Of a DNA stretch of 15,019 nucleotides, positions 12,476-15,019 are shown piece by piece. Within the stretch, counting starts at the first letter, position 1. Every line of letters begins with the position of its first letter. Below the pieces are notes generated by a model, which was given only the letters and a program-made list of their open reading frames with translations, searched no databases and was not told the origin of the DNA. Source of the stretch: JBBSIG01 sp038232215 (GTDB taxonomy: Bacteria; Actinomycetota; Thermoleophilia; Gaiellales; Gaiellaceae); assembly GCA_038232215.1 (NCBI GenBank), contig JBBSIG010000044.1, positions 1 to 15,019 on the forward strand, given 5' to 3'. The translations under genes and the position numbers were made by a program.

Positions 12476-14398
12476 ATGTCTGAGCCCGCGACGCCGGCCG
12501 AGGCGGCGCGCGCGCTCGCCAGGACGGCCTGGGCGCGGAACGTCCCGGTGCCGCTGCGGACGTTTCTGCAGACGGAGGTCAGCGGCGCCCTCTTCCTTCT
12601 CGGCGCGACGGTGGCTGCGCTGGTGTGGGTCAACTCCCCCTGGGGCTCGAGCTACGACAGCCTGTGGGCGACCGAGCTCTCGTTTCGCCTGGGCGACATC
12701 GGCCTCGAGGGCGACCTGCGCTACTGGGTCAACGACGGTCTGATGGCGTTCTTCTTCCTCGTCGTCGGGCTCGAGGTGCGGCGCGAGCTCGACATGGGCG
12801 AGCTCCGCGATCGTCGACGTGCCGTGGTGCCGGCGCTCGCCGCGCTCGGCGGGATGCTGCTCCCCGTCGGCATCTACCTCGCCTTCACCTCGGGAGGCGA
12901 CGGGACGCAGGGCTGGGCGATGGTCATGCCAACCGATACGGCCTTCGCGCTCGGCGTCCTCGCGCTCGTCGGCCGCCGCTGCCCGCCGCGGCTGCGAGCT
13001 TTCGTGCTCACGGTCGCGATCGCCGACGACGTGGGCGTCCTGCTCGTGATCGCCTTCGCCTACACGAGCGAGCTCTCGCTCCCGGCTCTCGCGATCGCCG
13101 CTCTGCTCTTCGCGACGCTCCGGGTGCTGGTGCGGCTCGGTGTGCTGAGCCGGCCTCCATTGATTCTGCTCGCGATCGCCGTCTGGGTGGCGACGGTCGA
13201 GTCCGGTGTCCATCCGACCATCGCCGGGGTCGTCCTCGGGCTCGCGGTAGGCGGGCGCCCGCCCGAGCGTGGCGACGTCGAGCGGGCGACCGCCGTCGCC
13301 CGGCTCTTCCGCGAGCAGCCCACCCCCCAGCTCGCCCGTGCAGCGCGTCTGAGCGTGCTCGGCGCCGTCTCGCCCAACGAGCAGCTTCAGCACGCGCTCC
13401 ACCCCTGGTCGAGCTTCCTCATCGTGCCGCTGTTCGCGCTCGCGAATGCGGGAGTGCGGCTCGACGGCGAGCTGCTCGCGCGCGCCGCGAGCTCTCCCGT
13501 GACCCTGGGCGTGCTCGTCGGTCTCGTCGGCGGCAAGTTTCTCGGAATCGCGCTCACCACGCTGCTCGCAGCCCATCCTCGGCTCGGACGATTGCCGCTG
13601 ACGGTCGAGCTGCCCGGGGCCCTCGGCGCCGCGGCCGTCGCCGGGATCGGCTTCACCCTCTCCCTCTTCATCGCGGAGCTCGCCTTCGAGGGCGAGACGC
13701 TCGAGGAGGCGAAGGTCGGCGTCCTCGCCGCCTCGCTGACCGCCGCCCTCCTAGCGTATGGAGTCTTCCGCGGGATCGAGCGCATCCCGCGGTCCGCTCT
13801 CGAACGCGCCGGGCTGACCCCGGCCGAGCCGCTCACCGACCTCGCCGTCCCGGTCGACCCCGAGCGAGACCACGTTCGCGGCCGAGCCGACGCCGCCGTC
13901 ACCCTGCTCGAGTACGGGGACTACGAGTGCCCCTACTGCGGCCGGGCAGAGGAGGCGATCCGCGAGCTGCTCGCCGACTTCGAGAACGACCTGCGCTACG
14001 TCTGGCGCTCTCTGCCGTTGAGCGACGTCCACCAGCATGCGCAGCTGGCAGCCGAGGCCGCTGAGGCCGCCGGTGCGCAAGGAGCGTTCTGGCCGATGCA
14101 CGACCTACTCATCACCCACCAGGACGAGCTCGAGCTGCCCGACCTCGGACGCCACGCGGGCGATCTCGGGCTCGACGCCGAGCGGCTCTGGGTCGATCTC
14201 CGCGCACGCACGCACGCCCCGCGCGTCGCGGAGGACGTCGACAGCGCAGACGCGAGCCGCGTCACCGGCACCCCGAGCTTCTTCGTCAACGGCCGCCGTC
14301 ACGACGGCGCCTACGACCTCGAGACGCTCTCGAGGCTCGTCCGCGAGGCGCTCGCCGCCGGTCCCCGCGGTGGGCGCGACGCTAGAAGCGCTCCCTGA
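12476..14398 (+). CDS. nhaA: NhaA Na+/H+ antiporter fused to a C-terminal DsbA-like thioredoxin domain
   Basis: A 640-residue protein. Residues about 25-435 form the NhaA antiporter: VNDGLMAFFFLVVGLEVRREL, MPTDTAFALGVLAL (D154), the ion-binding pair D184-D185 in VAIADDVGVLL, K354 in GGKFLGIAL, and GIGFTLSLFIAELAF. These correspond to E. coli D133, D163/D164 and K300, so proton-coupled sodium export across the inner membrane is expected. Residues about 455-625 are a DsbA-like domain with the active site C485-P-Y-C488 and the cis-proline P600 in VTGTPSFFVNG. NhaA has both termini in the cytoplasm, so the thioredoxin domain should be cytoplasmic unless the topology differs. ATG 12476 has GGGGAG just upstream. 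It follows the DUF2630 gene and its 3' end overlaps a convergent small gene by 17 nt. Confidence 0.95.
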   Translation: MSEPATPAEAARALARTAWARNVPVPLRTFLQTEVSGALFLLGATVAALVWVNSPWGSSYDSLWATELSFRLGDIGLEGDLRYWVNDGLMAFFFLVVGLEVRRELDMGELRDRRRAVVPALAALGGMLLPVGIYLAFTSGGDGTQGWAMVMPTDTAFALGVLALVGRRCPPRLRAFVLTVAIADDVGVLLVIAFAYTSELSLPALAIAALLFATLRVLVRLGVLSRPPLILLAIAVWVATVESGVHPTIAGVVLGLAVGGRPPERGDVERATAVARLFREQPTPQLARAARLSVLGAVSPNEQLQHALHPWSSFLIVPLFALANAGVRLDGELLARAASSPVTLGVLVGLVGGKFLGIALTTLLAAHPRLGRLPLTVELPGALGAAAVAGIGFTLSLFIAELAFEGETLEEAKVGVLAASLTAALLAYGVFRGIERIPRSALERAGLTPAEPLTDLAVPVDPERDHVRGRADAAVTLLEYGDYECPYCGRAEEAIRELLADFENDLRYVWRSLPLSDVHQHAQLAAEAAEAAGAQGAFWPMHDLLITHQDELELPDLGRHAGDLGLDAERLWVDLRARTHAPRVAEDVDSADASRVTGTPSFFVNGRRHDGAYDLETLSRLVREALAAGPRGGRDARSAP

Positions 14399-14507
14399 GG
14401 ACGAAGAGCAGGAGCAGCAGGAGCAGAAGCAGGAACAAGAACTTGCTGATGAAGATCCCGCCTCCGAGCGCGAGCAGCAGGATCAGAACGAGCAGGATGA
14501 CGAGCAC
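14382..14507 (-). CDS. Small hydrophobic membrane protein
   Basis: A 41-residue protein. It starts MLVILLVLILLLALGGGIF, continues with ISKFLFLLLLLLLLLFVL and ends RERF. It should form two short membrane helices (about 2-14 and 22-37) joined by a glycine turn. GTG 14507 is chosen because AAGGGAG ends 5 nt before it; an upstream GTG would add VEKGVS. Such short hydrophobic proteins are common in actinobacteria and mostly uncharacterised. The Leu run comes from a GAG/CAG-rich stretch on the plus strand (about 14401-14440). It overlaps the end of nhaA tail to tail. The frame extends upstream to 14717 but that part overlaps the better-supported small gene at 14585-14758. Confidence 0.6.
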   Translation of the reverse strand: MLVILLVLILLLALGGGIFISKFLFLLLLLLLLLFVLRERF

Positions 14508-14584
14508 AGAGACTCCCTTCTCCACGGTTGCCTGATGACTGCTCACGTAGTTCGCGCCGTAGTGGCGCTTTACCTGCTCTGCGG

Positions 14585-14758
14585 TCAGCGGACGAGCACG
14601 CGCCGCTCGTAGCGCGAGAGGGTGGGCTCGTCGCTCGCCGCCGCCGCCCAGACGAGCCGGTCGTAGTGCTGAGCAGCCGCGGCGAGGAGCTGGAAGGAGG
14701 CGGAGAGCTCGCGGCACCCTCCGCGAACGTGCGTGCTCGATCGTGCGACGGTCGTCAC
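14585..14758 (-). CDS. Small hypothetical protein (57 residues)
   Basis: From GTG 14758 the minus strand codes for MTTVARSSTHVRGGCRELSA, SFQLLAAAAQHYDRLVWAAA and ASDEPTLSRYERRVLVR, then TGA. An AGGAGG sequence lies 6 nt before the GTG and a possible -10 box (TAGAGT) 27 nt before it. Codons end almost always in G or C, like the real genes around it. I recognise no family; it looks like a soluble helical protein with one cysteine. It lies between tRNA-Cys and the small hydrophobic gene, 77 nt before the latter, all on the minus strand. Confidence 0.6.
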   Translation of the reverse strand: MTTVARSSTHVRGGCRELSASFQLLAAAAQHYDRLVWAAAASDEPTLSRYERRVLVR

Positions 14759-14785
14759 CGCAGCCCTCCTACGGGAAGGGGTCGA

Positions 14786-14791
14786 ACTCTA
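14786..14791 (-). promoter_or_regulatory. Candidate -10 box TAGAGT for the 57-residue gene
   Basis: TAGAGT on the minus strand fits TANNNT. Transcription would start near 14779, about 21 nt before GTG 14758, which leaves room for the AGGAGG site. No -35 match is clear. The rest of 14759-14918 shows nothing I can name. Confidence 0.35.
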
Positions 14792-14918
14792 GCCCGCTAC
14801 GCGGCCGTCGAGTTTCGGCGGTACGCGGAACCAGCTCGGCGTGCCGAGTCGCTGACACGGCTCCTGCTCGAGCGAGAGGTAGGCTTGCCGCCTCGGCCGG
14901 TCCCCCGTCGTCGACCAG

Positions 14919-14989
14919 AGGCGCCGAGCGGACTCGAACCGCTGTACGAGGCTTTGCAGGCCTCTGCCTAACCACTCGGCCACGGCGCC
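14919..14989 (-). tRNA. tRNA-Cys (anticodon GCA)
   Basis: On the minus strand a full cloverleaf of 71 nt is seen. The acceptor stem is GGCGCCG/CGGCGCC, the D arm contains the GTGGTTAGG loop, and the anticodon stem GAGGC/GCCTC encloses CTGCAAA with anticodon GCA at 14957-14955. The T arm is AGCGG-TTCGAGT-CCGCT and the discriminator base is U73, as usual for tRNA-Cys. The CCA end is not encoded. Confidence 0.97.
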
Positions 14990-14997
14990 GCCGGCCC

Positions 14998-15003
14998 ATC
15001 GTA
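14998..15003 (-). promoter_or_regulatory. Candidate -10 box TACGAT for tRNA-Cys
   Basis: TACGAT on the minus strand ends 8 nt before the mature 5' end of the tRNA, a usual distance for a tRNA promoter. The matching -35 box would lie beyond the right edge of the window. Confidence 0.45.
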
Positions 15004-15019
15004 GCCTGCTCCAAGTGAC

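Noticed and set aside
14401..14440. GAGCAG/GCAGGA-rich run resembling a tandem repeat
   Set aside because: It is irregular and is explained by Leu codons of the small hydrophobic protein on the minus strand.
14789..14983. Minus-strand frame beginning MAEWLGRGLQSLVQRFES
   Set aside because: This is the translation of the tRNA-Cys gene, a well-known false ORF.
1..15019. Search for CRISPR arrays, insertion sequences, prophage or toxin-antitoxin genes
   Set aside because: No regularly spaced repeats, transposase or integrase motifs, or composition shifts were seen.

Overview
The window is high-GC bacterial chromosome: codons are strongly G/C-biased at the third position, GTG and TTG starts are frequent, and intergenic gaps are short. 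The gene content (GatCAB, a resuscitation-factor-like lytic domain, a DUF2630 protein, an SRPBCC-methyltransferase fusion, an NhaA-DsbA fusion) and the -10 boxes of the form TANNNT lying 6-7 nt before start codons suggest an actinobacterium, probably of the Thermoleophilia (Gaiellales/Solirubrobacterales-like). This placement is inferred from gene style and was not tested by phylogeny. No mobile element, CRISPR array, rRNA or prophage is visible. It reads as core chromosome with a few unusual genes.

Left part (1-1541): the 5' end of a class V aminotransferase leaves the window on the minus strand. It diverges from a seven-helix membrane protein and a secreted lytic-transglycosylase-like protein on the plus strand. 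The 67-nt divergent spacer holds a perfect 10-bp inverted repeat in which each arm carries a TACGCT -10 box facing its own gene.

Minus-strand block (1600-7856), in transcription order: an R2/ferritin-like diiron protein, folD (one-carbon folate metabolism), a cold-shock protein with its own promoter and a strong intrinsic terminator, gatC, gatA and gatB (amidation of misacylated Glu-tRNA(Gln)/Asp-tRNA(Asn)), then two coupled paralogous small proteins of unknown function, the first membrane-anchored.

Middle (7900-11659): a minus-strand SRPBCC-methyltransferase gene whose first ~40 codons lie in another frame (apparent frameshift). It diverges from a plus-strand set of three overlapping genes: an HMG-CoA reductase homologue with all four catalytic residues, an S66 (LD-carboxypeptidase/MccF-type) peptidase that apparently must start at CTG, and an SRPBCC protein.

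Right part (11656-15019): a secreted beta-sandwich protein (minus); a DUF2630 protein followed by an NhaA antiporter fused to a DsbA-like CPYC domain (plus); two very small genes (minus); and tRNA-Cys(GCA) (minus). No stretch longer than about 300 nt lacks a gene. The most distinctive points are the shared leaderless-promoter pattern, the CTG start, the frameshifted fusion gene and the NhaA-DsbA fusion.
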